From Onchocerca lupi (lineage: Eukaryota > Nematoda > Chromadorea > Rhabditida > Onchocercidae): DNA of 64,000 nucleotides. Below are positions 37,001 through 50,800 of the stretch, piece by piece. A program made the position numbers and the translations under genes. The notes beneath the pieces are model-generated. The model was not told where the DNA came from. It saw nothing but the letters and a program-made list of their open reading frames with translations, and did no database searches. Location: contig JAOVVO010000011.1 of NCBI GenBank assembly GCA_028564675.1, forward strand, positions 62,001 through 126,000. The letters are read 5' to 3'. Position 1 is the stretch's first letter. Every line of letters starts with the position of its first letter.

Positions 37001-38847
37001 TACATTCAAATGACAAATAAGCATGAATAATTTTCACAATATCTCAACATTTTATATACTGTTGTAAGAAAAAATAAGTAATTTTAAGTTTCAAAGTTTA
37101 AATTGCATCCTAGTGATTTGAATGTTTCTACTGAATTTTAGTCTTATAATTTTTTTTTTCAGATTCCGCTTCAAATCATATTTTTGAATTTGAATATGAA
37201 CATTTTATTGTAAATCTAGTTATGGACTTCGAATTTGGATCTTTTCCGAATCGTCTTTTCATAATGCATTTATAAAATTATAAAAATTTTCAAAAACTTT
37301 ATAGAAAATGCCATTGGCAATTTTTATTTATATTAAGATATCAATATTTATATCAATTTTCATTTGTGACATCTAATAATTAAAATTCAATGTGACATTT
37401 AAAAAAAAAAAAAAAAAACTTAATATTTTGAGAAAAAAAATTGATCAATATTTGCGAAATTTAATCCTTATCTATCCCTAAGTTTGATTTTTTCATTTGA
37501 TAAACGAATAGTTCCACTTCAATACGAAAAAATCTTATCATATTTATCTGAATTATTTATTTCTCTATTTGTTTGCTAATTTTTTTGGTTTTTAAAAAAT
37601 TTTAAAAATGCAACATTCAACTATTTGTCAATCTACAAGAATTTAAAAACATCCTATATAACGCTTCAAGATGTCAGCTATAATTATATCTCAGCGGATC
37701 AAATTTTTCAATTTTCTTATCATCTTGAAATTATATTTAGCATTATTCTCCTGCTTAGATGCAAATAAATATCAACATTTTTTACAAAAGTTTTCAAAAT
37801 TTTCAAATTTATTTTGAAAAAAAGTTGAAAAAGATCCGAATTGAAAACCGCAACTAAAGTAATTGATTTTAACGAATTTTAAATAAAAAAAACGAACTTA
37901 GATGTTTTGTTTATACCTGAAAAAAAAAAACACAAATATCACTTTTGCTAGAGAAAAATGTATTATCAATGAAACTGATTAAAAATCAAATCTGATAGCT
38001 TTTTTGTTTACGGAAGATTCATGAAAATTAAAATGATGCAAATAATATTCAGAATCGAATCGAATGTTATCTGTAACATGATTTTATTGATTTTAGTGAT
38101 AAAACGATCGATATAAATTTATCATCCATCATTTCCATGGTTGAATCCATCATTCTATGAAAGAATATTTTTTTAATTCATTTTCAGAATTCAATCACAT
38201 CCAAATATCTATAACTGTTACTATTATTTTAAATAATTTATTTCCGGCAAAAAGTTCTTTTGAAAAGTTTAATTACAAATTAATTAATAATCAAACCAGA
38301 AATGTAAATGTAAATAGTTATCTATTATGGTGTAATTATATAAATTACATAGATGTGCAAATTTTTAATCACTTTTAAAGGTAGTGATGATGAAAGATGA
38401 TATTATTAATTTCAAAAAAAAAAAAAAAAAAATGAATTCACAAAAGAAGACCATTTGAAATTCAAAACCGATCGATACCTTTCGATTCATAAGTCAATCA
38501 TAATTCATAATCTTTGTTATTAAAATGTAAAAATTCTTACATTTACATTTACAAATGAATATTTAAAATAATTAATTACAATTTTTGGCTATATTTAACA
38601 TTCAGCTTATTTAAATTTATATTATTCAAAAATATTATTTTCAAACAGAATGAAATTTGGCGGGAAATTAAAATAGCTTTTTTTTTTTCAAAACGCAATG
38701 AAATTTTATGCAATTTTCGTGCAATGGAAAGAATCTCCAATTTTCTTCTATAATGCAAAGATTTCTGATAATTTGTTTTTAATAATATTTCTTGCGAAAA
38801 ACGAAAACGAAAATCCATTTTATTCATTCTCAAATTTGCATATTTTA
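37001..38847. other. Gene-poor AT-rich stretch
   Basis: No exon recognised; A runs at 37401-37418 and 38417-38432. The open frames on both strands are AT-biased and lack splice or homology support. Confidence 0.45.
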
Positions 38848-40346
38848 TCATTTCTGATGTAATGAATGCATGACTGATGTTGATAATTTATCATAATCAG
38901 GTGGTACATTGTGTACTATCATTCGTGGTTCTTCATACATCGAATATAAGATATCTTTGCTTCTTATTGATGGAGTTGTTCCGGTATCACCGCATAATCG
39001 CGGTAATGCACCATCTAATACCACAATTATAATTACTTCACTTAGATAGAATGCGCCAACCTTAATTTCAAATGTTTAATTTCGAATTGAATTATAAATT
39101 TTACAAAAATTCCAATTTCAATTTTATTTTTAATTTTCAAAAGATTGGGAATTAAATTATCAAATTTTTAACTCCGATTCTTCAATTCAAATCTATTAGA
39201 TGATATTTTGTTTACTGCAATGCTAAAAAGAGTAGAAGAAAATCATATCATGGATGATGTAGATCAATGGTTTACTTGTCAATATATGTCAACTAAACCA
39301 TAGACGAGGTCAAATGTCACAGGTTTCAATTGATGAAAATTATGTAGTGGTATTTTGAATCAAATCTTGCCATCCAGATTATAATTGATTGCATGATTGG
39401 AAGCGCTAATCAATCATTTACTCCAGAAATAGGATTTTAATTTCCTGCACATTTGTTTTGTCTTTCATTTTTCCCGTTCATTATCCTAATTATAGGACCA
39501 ATTAACCTGCTTTAATTTTTAGAAATTAAAGTTAAGAAAATGATAAAAACTCACATATATATACATATACTTGAGTGGGACTACATCGATGATTAATTCA
39601 GTGACATCTTTTTCTTCTACTAAATCAAAAAAACTTTTTGCGATATTTATTTATTAATTTTTTGTGATATTTGTGATATTTATTATCAATACAACAACTT
39701 CTGCTTTGATTACCAGCGAATAAATATCCATTCGAGCCTAGTAAAATGGATTAGATACATTTTCTAGAGCCAAAACTATTTTTTTGCAGCCTAGCCATTT
39801 CCGTTCAACATTTGATTTCTTCATCTCTTCGTACAGTTTATTAAAAAAATACAAAAAATTAAAACTTAAATTCGAAATCTTTATCCATGTGAATATTTTA
39901 TCTGAGAAGTAATGTAATGTGAAATTACATATTTCCCTCATACCTCTATTACTGTTCTACCTTTGGCTCTAAAAAAGATATCTGGAAATTTATATCTCCG
40001 TTCATGGATTATGATCACTTGTGATTGTAAAATTAGATCTCAATTATTTTGTTTTAATTCCCTAATAAACAAACATTGGCATAACTCTGGCATTTATCAT
40101 TAATGTTTGTTCAATCTGAATCGAAAAATATCTACCTGATGTGGTAATGGTACTACTATCATTTCTTCCAAAGATATTCATCTCTCCTAGGAGATCTAAA
40201 TTGTTCTCGTCATTCGAATTATTACTATGTGAAGTATTGCGTATCGTAATTTCAGAATGTTGAGACTTTTGAGCATCAATCATTAGAAGAAATTTAAAAA
40301 TTAATAATGCGAACAACACAATTGCGTCCATTTTAAATTGTTCCAT
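38848..40346 (-). CDS. Possible secreted or membrane protein, exons 1 and last
   Basis: Exon 1 (40346-40136) begins MEQFKMDAIVLFALLIFKFL and continues LMIDAQ, a clear signal-peptide shape, then a polar Asn/Ser-rich segment with possible N-glycosylation sites (NTS, NSN, NDS), ending at a G|GTAGAT donor. The last exon (39060-38848) contains DGALPRLCGDTGTTPSIRSK, DILYSMYEEPRMIVHNVPPD and YDKLSTSVMHSLHQK, then TGA. Its codon use is unlike the spacer, and its start holds a hydrophobic run (EVIIIVVL) that may be part of a transmembrane segment. Phase does not join the two directly at the best acceptor, so one or more small exons between 39061 and 40135 are likely (a candidate of 24 nt lies near 39730). 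The tail has Tyr motifs (YSMY, DYDKL) that could be signalling or sorting sites. No family was recognised. Confidence 0.4.
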
Positions 40347-40947
40347 TTTGCGTCTGGAAGGATGCAATCGCTTATAACAAATCATTCATAAAATAATAAA
40401 ATAGATAGTGATAGAAATCTATTCTTATACATGTATGAGTAATTATTCATACAAATAATAAAAAATTTTTTCGCAAAATATTGAAATTTTTAACAATACG
40501 ACGATAAACGTGATGAATAAAATAATCAGCTACATGTATTACGCTTACTAAGTTTTGTCTAATTTTGAAAGTAATTATTATGCAAGCTGTATGTCATATA
40601 CGGTCATTTTATAACTTCATTCTGATAGAATGCTACTTGAACAAGTAATTTCTTCATTTTTTGTTTGAAAAATCAATAGAATATGGTAAACAGAACAAGA
40701 TGAGAAAAATAATAAAATAAAGTGATAAAAGAGAAATATATTAAGACAAAAAATGCTTTCAAAATGATTTAAAAGAGAAGAATAAAGTGTAATGACAGAA
40801 ATATGAAAGTAAGTAGGCATTTGGAGGCATTTTCTACTCTGGCAGCACTTAAATATTCAAAAAATATTCAGACGGAGATTCGAAATTCGATGAAAAACAA
40901 TCCTGAAAGTGAAAACAGAAATATCATATGTAATATGGAGAAGCATA

Positions 40948-40982
<35 letters not shown>

Positions 40983-41728
40983 ATTCGTTGCAAGCATCAT
41001 AATTATAAAATGAAAAATATCGAACTATCGTATCGATCGGTTCAATATTTTTCTGAAAAACGAGTTAAGAAAAAAAAAAATTATCCGAACCGTGAAAAAA
41101 AGAAGCGAAAAACAAATCTGAAATTCCACAACATTTTTTTATTTAAAATACATCAGTGACCCGTAAATAAAATTAAGGCCATGGCCAAAGAAAAAAAAAT
41201 AAAAAGGAACATTTTTGGATCATTAAAGCATTAAACATTGGAGTGCAAATAAAACGAAAAATTTTAACAAAACAATGCGCTAATTCAAAAATCGAAACGC
41301 CATAATTCAAAAATCAAGGAAAATTAAATTAAGTTTGTTCTAAATTAAAACTACAACATCTCAATGCAAACCTAACCTATTATAAGAACTTGTTGAATAT
41401 TCTAAACTACTAATGATGGTATTACGATGGTAGACTTTACTTTAAATTCATTAATATTCAAACATGAAATTATCTAAAAAATCATTTTATGAGGATAAGT
41501 GCTTGAAAAATCTTCAAAATACGACTAATTTTAATAGCATAAAATTGATTGCAATGATAAACATAGCGATATCGATATAATCATTAATCAATTTATCACT
41601 GATTATTTAATAAAATTTTTACAAATGCAATTAAATTTATTGAAATGTATTATAAGAAAAAAAAAAAAGAAAATAATAAACAAACTCTAATAAAATATTA
41701 ATCAAAATTTGAAATTCGCGCTCAAATA
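40347..41728. other. Spacer between the membrane-protein candidate and ATR
   Basis: It contains a long A run (40951-40979) and AT-rich DNA. The right end is the likely ATR 3' UTR, with a minus AATAAA signal near 41636, about 95 bp after the stop. A plus frame at 40803-41159 is driven partly by the A run (poly-Lys) and is not called. Confidence 0.5.
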
Positions 41729-41874
41729 CTATATGAAAGGGCACCAGCCAATATACATTCGGGCAAGATTTAATTCATCCCGAGCAATATCAATCAATCG
41801 ACCCACTTGTCCTTCAATACTCATCGGTGGATTATTCATTTCTGTACGATAAATTTTTGGCGTTATAATATGAC
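41729..41874 (-). other. ATR FATC-domain exon and stop
   Basis: Final exon: MNNPPMSIEGQVGRLIDIAR, DELNLARMYIGWCPFI, then TAG. It matches the human FATC (LSIEGHVHYLIQEATDENLL, YLGWTPYM), the C-terminal helix-loop needed for kinase activity. Confidence 0.95.
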
Positions 41875-44800
41875 CTGCAAAGAAGCAAAAAACAATAGAA
41901 CCACTAATTAGCTTGATCAATAGAAAAATCAACGAAATACAACCCGGGAATAAGGATAAAAAAAGGCAATTCACATTAAAATGATTTAGAATGTTGGTAT
42001 ACGAGCGAGCAAAAATAAAGGAAATAACATAAGAATTCTTAATCAGTTATTCGAATTATGCAGAACAACTTTTTATTCTTCATTAATCATGGAATTGAAG
42101 ATTATTTTGAAAAAATTAATTAAGTGCAAAATTTATTAAAACCTATTAGACGGGAACGAATCATATCGATAGCTTCTTGCGCTTGTTGCTGAGCTGCTGG
42201 CGATGATAATTTAGTATCATTTTGTTTTTTCTAGAAAAATATATCGATTGATCATAAACAGATTAAATAACTTGTTATTCTTTTCATTTCACTTTAATTA
42301 TTTAAAATTACGCAAATCTATGCACCAAATAAAATATGTTTGAAAAGAATCAGTTATTTCGCTTGCAAAAAAATTTTTCAACAATAAAATAAAGCAACAG
42401 ATTTTTTGTAGAAATCAATCCATTAATATCAAAGTATGAATTTGCCAAATCTGCGTAATATAACAAACCTGTTTATATTGTTGAGCTCGATTTTCGCTAT
42501 GCATCCACTCCAGAAGTGGATCATGCACAAATGTTTGCAAAACAGTAAGTAATGCCTCATCATGTTCACGTAATACACGCATTGTTGTTTCACATGAACG
42601 ACGAAAAGCACCCTCGACACCAGTTGCTCCAAAACCAGCAACAATATTGCGCGTCAACCGGAATGGCACTACCTGAATTAAAGTTAGTGTAAGTGATAAG
42701 TAAATTCTGATAATATATAATTTAAATACCCATAAAAATACTTCAGAATCTTTATATGTGAAAAGATATTATCAGACATGAACCAATAAAATTTCTAATA
42801 TCACCACTTCTATTAATATATGCGTCGACAGTTAAACCATTATATAGATTGAATGATACAAGAATTTAAGCCTAGAATAATTGAACTTCCATTTTTCCCT
42901 TGCTTAATTTAGATATGTATGCCAAAATATAATAGAAATTACTTTACTTCAGGAACGTTCAAATTCTCTCCTTTGTTAAACAATAAATTGAAGTCCACAT
43001 GAATTGCATCACCACTGATAAGATCAAGTAAGAGATTTTCACCATGCCGATCTCCAAGTCCCAATATAAAACCTATCATACTCATCACTGCTGACGTATA
43101 TGTGAAAGCTAAACGTGCAGCATACCAACGACATGAATCCGAAAATGAACGTCTGGAAATTTGTTTTTTCAATAATTCTATTTGCTTTCATAAAAAATTA
43201 TACCCAACTCAATATAGAGAAAGTAGAAAAATTTCCGGATTTACTGATTATAAATTCAAGATTTCCGAAGCAAGAGATAACGAAAGAAGCGTGAAATTTG
43301 CAGAATTTTGTAAATGATTAGGTTTATAATTTAGCATTTATCGAAACAGTATTTGGAGCTTTCTAAAAATTGAAACTTGCAAATCAAAAGAAGAAATAAC
43401 ATTCTCTCTCACCTGAACCATTCGGGCATCACAATTGGATGTCTTGGATAGTACTCGGTCCGCAATCTTACCAGTTTTTCTTCATCAGTTCCATTAGGTA
43501 TCCATCGAATAAACCATTCTTTATCCGTCATTACACTATTGCATTTTTCCATCAATAGTTGCTCCACTACACTTCGATAAGTTTGGAGATTTGGAATCCA
43601 CTCAATTAAACCACCGGCATCTTGCAAAATTTAACCGGTCAAAAAAAAATTCATTTTTCACTATTATAAATACTGTTTTTCTCTAACGAAATGAAAGTGG
43701 ATTCCAGATACCACCTTCTCTTCCTTTTGGTATTAAGACTAAAACGAAAACTGAATATCATATAAAGGCTGATCAAAAACATAAAAATTTTGTCCTTATT
43801 CCAATGTAATAAAGAGTACAATAACATACAGATAGCAATGCAATAATGAAGAAAATAAAACTTATTTGTAATGGAATGACATTGTATGTTCGGACATGAA
43901 GTTGTCTACGTCTTGCATCTGCATTCTGATGTAATAATGCGTTCACCATCTGCAAAGAATTTCAAATTTTAAAATTAAGCTTAAGAAAATGATGGCCGCA
44001 TTATAATGTTCAATGTGATTAACGTTATATTATTATACTCTTCTTTTTTTTCCATTCTTTTTCTTTATATCGATGTAGAATTCAATATGTTACTATGGTA
44101 TATTTTTTATTAAGATCACATCATATCATTGACTGTTTTCATATCTACCATTTTTCTAAATAAATTTGAACACTGCTGATTGACTGAAGCTTAGTAATCA
44201 TTGATTTTATTCAAGAAACTATTCTTCATATCTTTCAACAAAAAGTAATTATAAAAAGGCCTAAAATTAACAATACCTTGTTATGAATGCCCAATACACT
44301 TTAAAAAAATTTCAAGAAAGTAATTCAAATAGAAGAACTTTTAAATTTACATGGCAAGTGTTACAAAATTTTACGAAAAAAAAAAATTAAATAGTGCAAA
44401 AAAGTACTCGATTGAAATCCATAAGACGAGCATCTTTACGCAATTCATCTTTTGCTTTGCACATCAACGGATACTTTTTACCATCAGATCCCACTATGGT
44501 TATCTTTTTGGGACGTATTAATGACCTCATTACCTGAAAAAAATAACTTTAAAACTTGTTTCTTAACCACAGCTTCCCATATATAATTTTGAAATTTGGG
44601 ATCGAAATGTTCTGAAATTTGCATTCCATATCAAAGAAAAAAGTTAGAGTTATGGAAAGGTATTTTGATATGCAAATAGATTGATTACACTTGAAATTTA
44701 AAGTATCATAAAATTCTTCGTGTATTAGAAAGAAGAGGGTAGTTTAATTGAGCTCACAGTAAATTCTTCATCAATTGAATGAATATATATGGTGCTGAAT

Positions 44801-47800
44801 TTGATGTTATTCGATACCGCCTGTTCCAAATTTGCATTCGGAAATTGCGATAATGTGCTTAAAACACTGGTTGGAACTGCTTGCTCAATCATCTTATGCA
44901 GTGGCACAACGATTGATGGTCGAATCGGTTCTTTCTTATCTTTTCCTTGAGCTCTTTCTGTTACTAAACAAAAATTTCTTAATATTTGAGAAAATTATTC
45001 TCAAACGAAGGGTACAAATGACAAATAGACGAATTTTTATTAGTATTTCATTGACTACAAAATTTCGAAGAAATAATCTAAGTGACAGATATTGCAATAA
45101 TAAAATTGAATAAATAGAAACCGTTTTATTAGAATTAAAGTACACCTGAAAATTTAGTATAATTTGAAAAAAGGCAAAATGCATACTCCAAATTGTCGGA
45201 CTTATTTTACCACTCCGAAAATATTCCGAAAGATAAGGATAACGTTGGCTGAATGGTGATTGTGTACCTATTGGACAACTATCTTCCGCAACTCTGCAAA
45301 AAATATACTTTTTCAAATATAAAATCAGATAATTAAAGATCAAAAATAAAAATCTGGATGAATAGAATCAAATTATGTATCTTGCATTTTCATGTGTTTA
45401 TTTCTAGTCTTTTTTCCGATACTCTCATTTGATTCTTAAATTAACATTTAACTTGCTCGCTTACAACAAAAAATTATGTAATCTATTCTTTTCATTTCTT
45501 TATTCATACTTTCTCTTTTTCTCCTACTAAACAACAAAATTTCAGAACGAAAAACTCAGAAGAACTGTATAAAATTCAAAACAAATGCTGGTTGTATAAA
45601 TGTAGCATTTTGTCATAATAACAATTATCAAAGCAATGAGTAAGAAGTGATAAATTAGCTGTCAGTGATAAATCAGCAAATCTTTCGAATTCTAGATTAA
45701 GATCAATTCCCTAAATCAATTTTTGGAATTTTTTGAACCAAAAGTACATTATTTCTGAAATTTATTACTTGATAAAAGCAGCTGCAACATATTCATACTG
45801 TGGAATTAAATTTTTCAATTGACCAGTTTCATCGCTACGTTTAGCTAAATCATACACAGCACGACAACGAGTGAAACGTAACGGTTGCTTATCAGCATCA
45901 CAACGGAAGACAGCAATGGACTGCCATAAACATTGATGTGGATATTCTACCATCAATTTGGATAGAATCATCTGAAATTAGACTATTTGAATTCATTAAT
46001 TTAAAAGAAAGCTATAAGTCATTATTAGCTGAATCAAATAAGAATAATATGATCAGTAGTCTATTCATCGCATTTATTTATTGATTTACGTCCAATGAAA
46101 AATCTATTCAAATATCATCGCTTATAATGAATAACAATAATAGTTTATCATAAAATTTTTGAAAAATGCTTGCTATGCAGCACTGTTTACATTAAAAATA
46201 TATATATTGGAATAACGAACAGAACCAATACTTCGATAGTGTTTTAACAATATGATGTGTCTCAACATTTTGTTTTTCTTCTGAATATTCATTTTGTCAG
46301 GAAAAAAAAAAAGCATTACTTACCTTCAAAATTTGAAAGACTTCTTCATTGGGATGAGTAATACGTGAAATTAACTGAGCAAATGCTGTATAAAATATAT
46401 AATGATCAAGACACTTGAAACCATCATATATTACTCCATTCATCTGCAACATTTTACAGTCTATAACCATTCAATTCAATCAACAACATTTCTATAATCA
46501 TAAATATTGAAAATGAAGAAAAAAAACTAAACCTCTCTAATATCTTTATTTTCGCTTTTTGAACTTCGTAATGATAACTCTTTTGCATGTATTTTCAGTG
46601 GTGGTTCCATATTTTCATTTTCAGCCTATAAGATGTAACAATAAGTACAGATTTTCAAAAAACAAACTTGATATAAAATAATTCTCCAGAAAACTAGAAA
46701 TTACCAATTTCTGTGTATAATCCAACCAGATACTTAACATTCTTGGCATAACATGAAACAAATAACTCTTTCCATGCTTCAGCACTCGTCTATAGGCTTT
46801 CAAAATCATTATGACATTATGAGCTTCAGCATTCTAAAAGAGAAAGAAAAATACACGCATAACAGTTAGAAATTCTAGAAGATTGAATTATTTAAAGGTG
46901 TAAATTTCGAAAAGAAATTATTGCAATTAAGAATACTGAAACAATGTCAGGAATGTCCCACTATTTGTTCATAAAATTTAAAAAATCGGATAAGAAAATT
47001 AGATGATTACAGTATGAGATTAAAGAATTCATTTATGGATCATTAAGCTATTGGAAAATTGAGATTGAAATAATTAAGACTTTACTTCGTTCTTGCTATA
47101 CATATATTTATCCAAGAAGACGGCTACTCGATAAAACAAATCTTCAGAGGGTTCAGCAATTAAAGGAAGTGAGGAATAAATTTTATAAAAATCTCCATAG
47201 CTACCGGCTCCTGCTCTTAATGAATATTCGGCTAATAATAATTGAGCCTGCAAAATTACTGAACAGTAATATTGCCAAACATAATACATGTCATGGTTGC
47301 AGTGACGCAGTCAGCGAATAAAGTCATAAATTATACCATTCATATTAAGGCCTATTATATCTTTCCACAAATGAAATCAGCGTCTTTTTTTTTCTTTCTT
47401 CTTTTTTACAAATGAAATCATCAGCTGTACAAAAAAAGATCTTTTTTCATATTATCAACAACAGTTGGATATCATTACTTTCAAGCGTAAAAAGAAAATT
47501 CAAAAAACCTTGATGAAGTCTTCATTTCCACTTTTCAATTCCTTAGAATATTGTTGCTTACTACAGATATCCTTGTCACATGAGATATTTTTCAGCAACT
47601 CTACTTTGTCCAAAAAACGTCTTTTCAATAAATTTGAAAGAATTTGTATCGCTTGAACCTGACTTCCCTAAAATATAAAATGTAATGAGAGGACCAAAGA
47701 TAATAAATTAAAAAACTACAATCACAAATGCTTTTCCTTCCGTCTCTCCATCAATTTAACAAATTTTTCAGCCTTAAGGCAATTGTATTTTTGACACCAC

Positions 47801-50800
47801 ACAGATTACACCTGAAAACATTTATGATGATAGTCATCAAACTCTTCCCGTTTCATCCAAAAATAGTATTAAAATAGAAAATTAGATAAAGGATGGATTA
47901 TGAGAAAACCTTCTGAAAAAGATATCGAGCTTCTTCCATTTCAACTTCAAATTGGTTAACATTTAATGCTTTCGCCTGACTAAGGTATGACCAAGCAACT
48001 TGTAGATGCCCATCGTGCCTTGCTAAACGACAACTTTGTAAAAAGAGATCACAAATTGAGCCACGTCCAATGTCACCATCCAACAAGCCTAATAAGCTTC
48101 GACGAACATTCAAGATAGGCTCCAAAACACTAGCACATTGAATTGCTTTTGCTGCACGTTTCTAAACAATGAAATTTCTGATTTCTCAAAAGAAATCAGC
48201 AAAAGAGCATTCTAAAATCAACATCCAATTATTTAAACATATTTAATTTAAAATGCAAAAAAAAATTAGCCGGAATGAAGGTCTAAACAATGAAATCATT
48301 TGAATATTATTAAAACAATAGATTCACACTTCATGTTCTATAAATTACTTATGAATAATTTGGATATCAGAGCTTGTCCTAAGCTATTCATCAAATAGCA
48401 GTGCTTTCTCGCAATCTTTTCAGTGATAAATATAATTTCTCATGCTTCGAAACTGCTCAACTATTATTGCTCCTAAACTATCATGAGCTTTGTTTTTAAA
48501 TTAAAATTTTTAGCAAAGTTTTTTTTTTTCTCAATATATACCTGCCAAACACTCAAAACTTTGGCCAAATCTTCCACTGTTAAAATTCCATTATTTTGTA
48601 GTTTCAATGAACTCTTTGCATCTTCTATTTCTGCCAGTATATGCAACCTATAAATTAATAAATGAATAAAACTATAACAACCATAAAGTCTTAAAATGCC
48701 AAAAAAAATAAATAAAAATAATTTCGATTTCCCAATGAAAAAAATTTAATTTTAATTTAACTTTAAAGAAATTTGATTTTAATTTAACTTCTGATAAAAA
48801 CGACTTCCGGTAAGGTAATTGAAACATAAAAAAGAAATCATGAGATTACTGTGTGATATTTTTATAAGCTTGTGTGTAAGTATCTGAATCTTCAATGGTC
48901 ATAGCAGTTAATGCATCTGTCAAACGCATTCGAGCATTAGCTAAACATTCATCCATTAAATCGAACTGCTGATTTCTTAGGCCACAAATTACGCTTGCAT
49001 ATGTAGCACCACATGTTGTCGTTTTAGGCTTCTTGCACATTAAATCTGTTAGGTCATCCCAAAGTTGTAACTGCCACATTGCTTCAAGTTGACACGAATG
49101 TAATTCTGTAACATAATCACTTTTACATTCAAGTTACAAGCAAACTTTTATTTTGGAAATCATTGAATAAAATGATACAGACCATCAAGGAATGAACATA
49201 ACAGATCGATGCTATTCTTTTGGGATCGATTTATTGACGTAAGTTGTAAATTTTTCCGAAAATTCAATTCTTCCAAATGTTACGATATCAATGTAAGTTA
49301 ACCCTTTCTATCTTATTAACAGATAAATAAATTGAGTACCTTCTTGAAATTCGACATTTTCCGATTTTCCTAATAAATCGGCAATTCCACTTAGTGCTAA
49401 TCGTGGTTCATTTAAACGTAACAAACATTTGATATAAGAAGACTGAAACATAAGTTGAATGTATTCAATTGTTACAATAAATTGTAAATCATTTGGTAAA
49501 TTCTAATTTTCATCAAATTGAAGTAATTGGACGCCTCAATTAAAAGAAAACTTCAAATTAAAACTTCTCCAGAAAAACATATTCTAATCTTAAGAGAAAA
49601 TCTCTACATGGTTGCAGAAAGCACTTTGAGCTCAAGCACTCTATTGTAAAAATCCCATGGTCAGGATGCCTTCTTAACCGCATGGTTAATAAGATCAGAA
49701 ATGTTTTCTGAAAGCATCTAATGATTTCGTAAGATATCTTGTAATCTCATACCATAATAACATTAAGAATATCGAAATAATATTTTTCTTTCTTCAAATC
49801 TTTTGAGGGAAATGAACTGAATTCAGTTTATTCTCTCATAGTTGACAAGCAAACATTCAATTTTGATTTAATTCATGAAAAATTTCAATAAAAATTATAT
49901 TGACCTCGATATTGGTTGATTTTCTATACAAAGGTAAGGCATCCCAGTAATTTCCATCGGCCTTTAATGACAAAATTCGATCGTTCACGGTTGGTTCAGT
50001 ATAGGAACGTATCGTTTCAAAAGCTCCAGCTACACCATCCATGTCACCCAAATCGAAGTAAATTTTCTAAAAAATCAATTTTTTTTTTCGAAGAAAGAAT
50101 ACAGATAAGAATTCCAAAAACTGATTGCCGGAAAATAAGTTTACACCTCAAGAAAGCTGAACTGATCCGGTTTGAATAAAGTTTGACCATTTTCATCATA
50201 ACCAATTGCATATTGCTCACACCTAAAATTTGAAAACTATAAAATCAAAATTTTGATAACTCAAAAATAATTCAGCACGGGAATTATTTAAGAATTTGAT
50301 AGAAATGGATTATATAATTTTAAGAAAAAAAAAGTTAAGATATTTCAAATTTTTTAAATAATGATATTAAATAAATTAAATGGTACCCAACCATTTCAGT
50401 GCTCTCGTCGTGCAATGACACACTCCAGCTGCAACAACAATCAAACAATTTCCATCATTCCATGTCTGCGTCGTCACATTTGATAAGATTTCAAGAATAC
50501 GCTGAAGAGTCTGAAAAAATTTAAAGTTTAGAGAAGAAATCTAGAGTGGTATTTCCGGTGCTTAAATCCTACATTGTTTTAAGAACATACATCGTAATAA
50601 AATCACAAAGTCATGTCCTATTTAATATGCCGAATTTATTTAGAAATTAGATGAATAAAAACGGAAAATTATAAAATTTTGAGTGAAAAAATCTATACCC
50701 TATCGGCTGGAATTTTTAAAAATCGACGATGATAAGCATAGCGCTCTAGGCAATCAATCACAGCAAAAATCAGATGTGCAGCTGATCGAGGCCATCCTCT

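Noticed and set aside
40803..41159. 118-codon plus ORF with poly-Lys
   Set aside because: Depends on a 29-base A run; no homology and no splice context.
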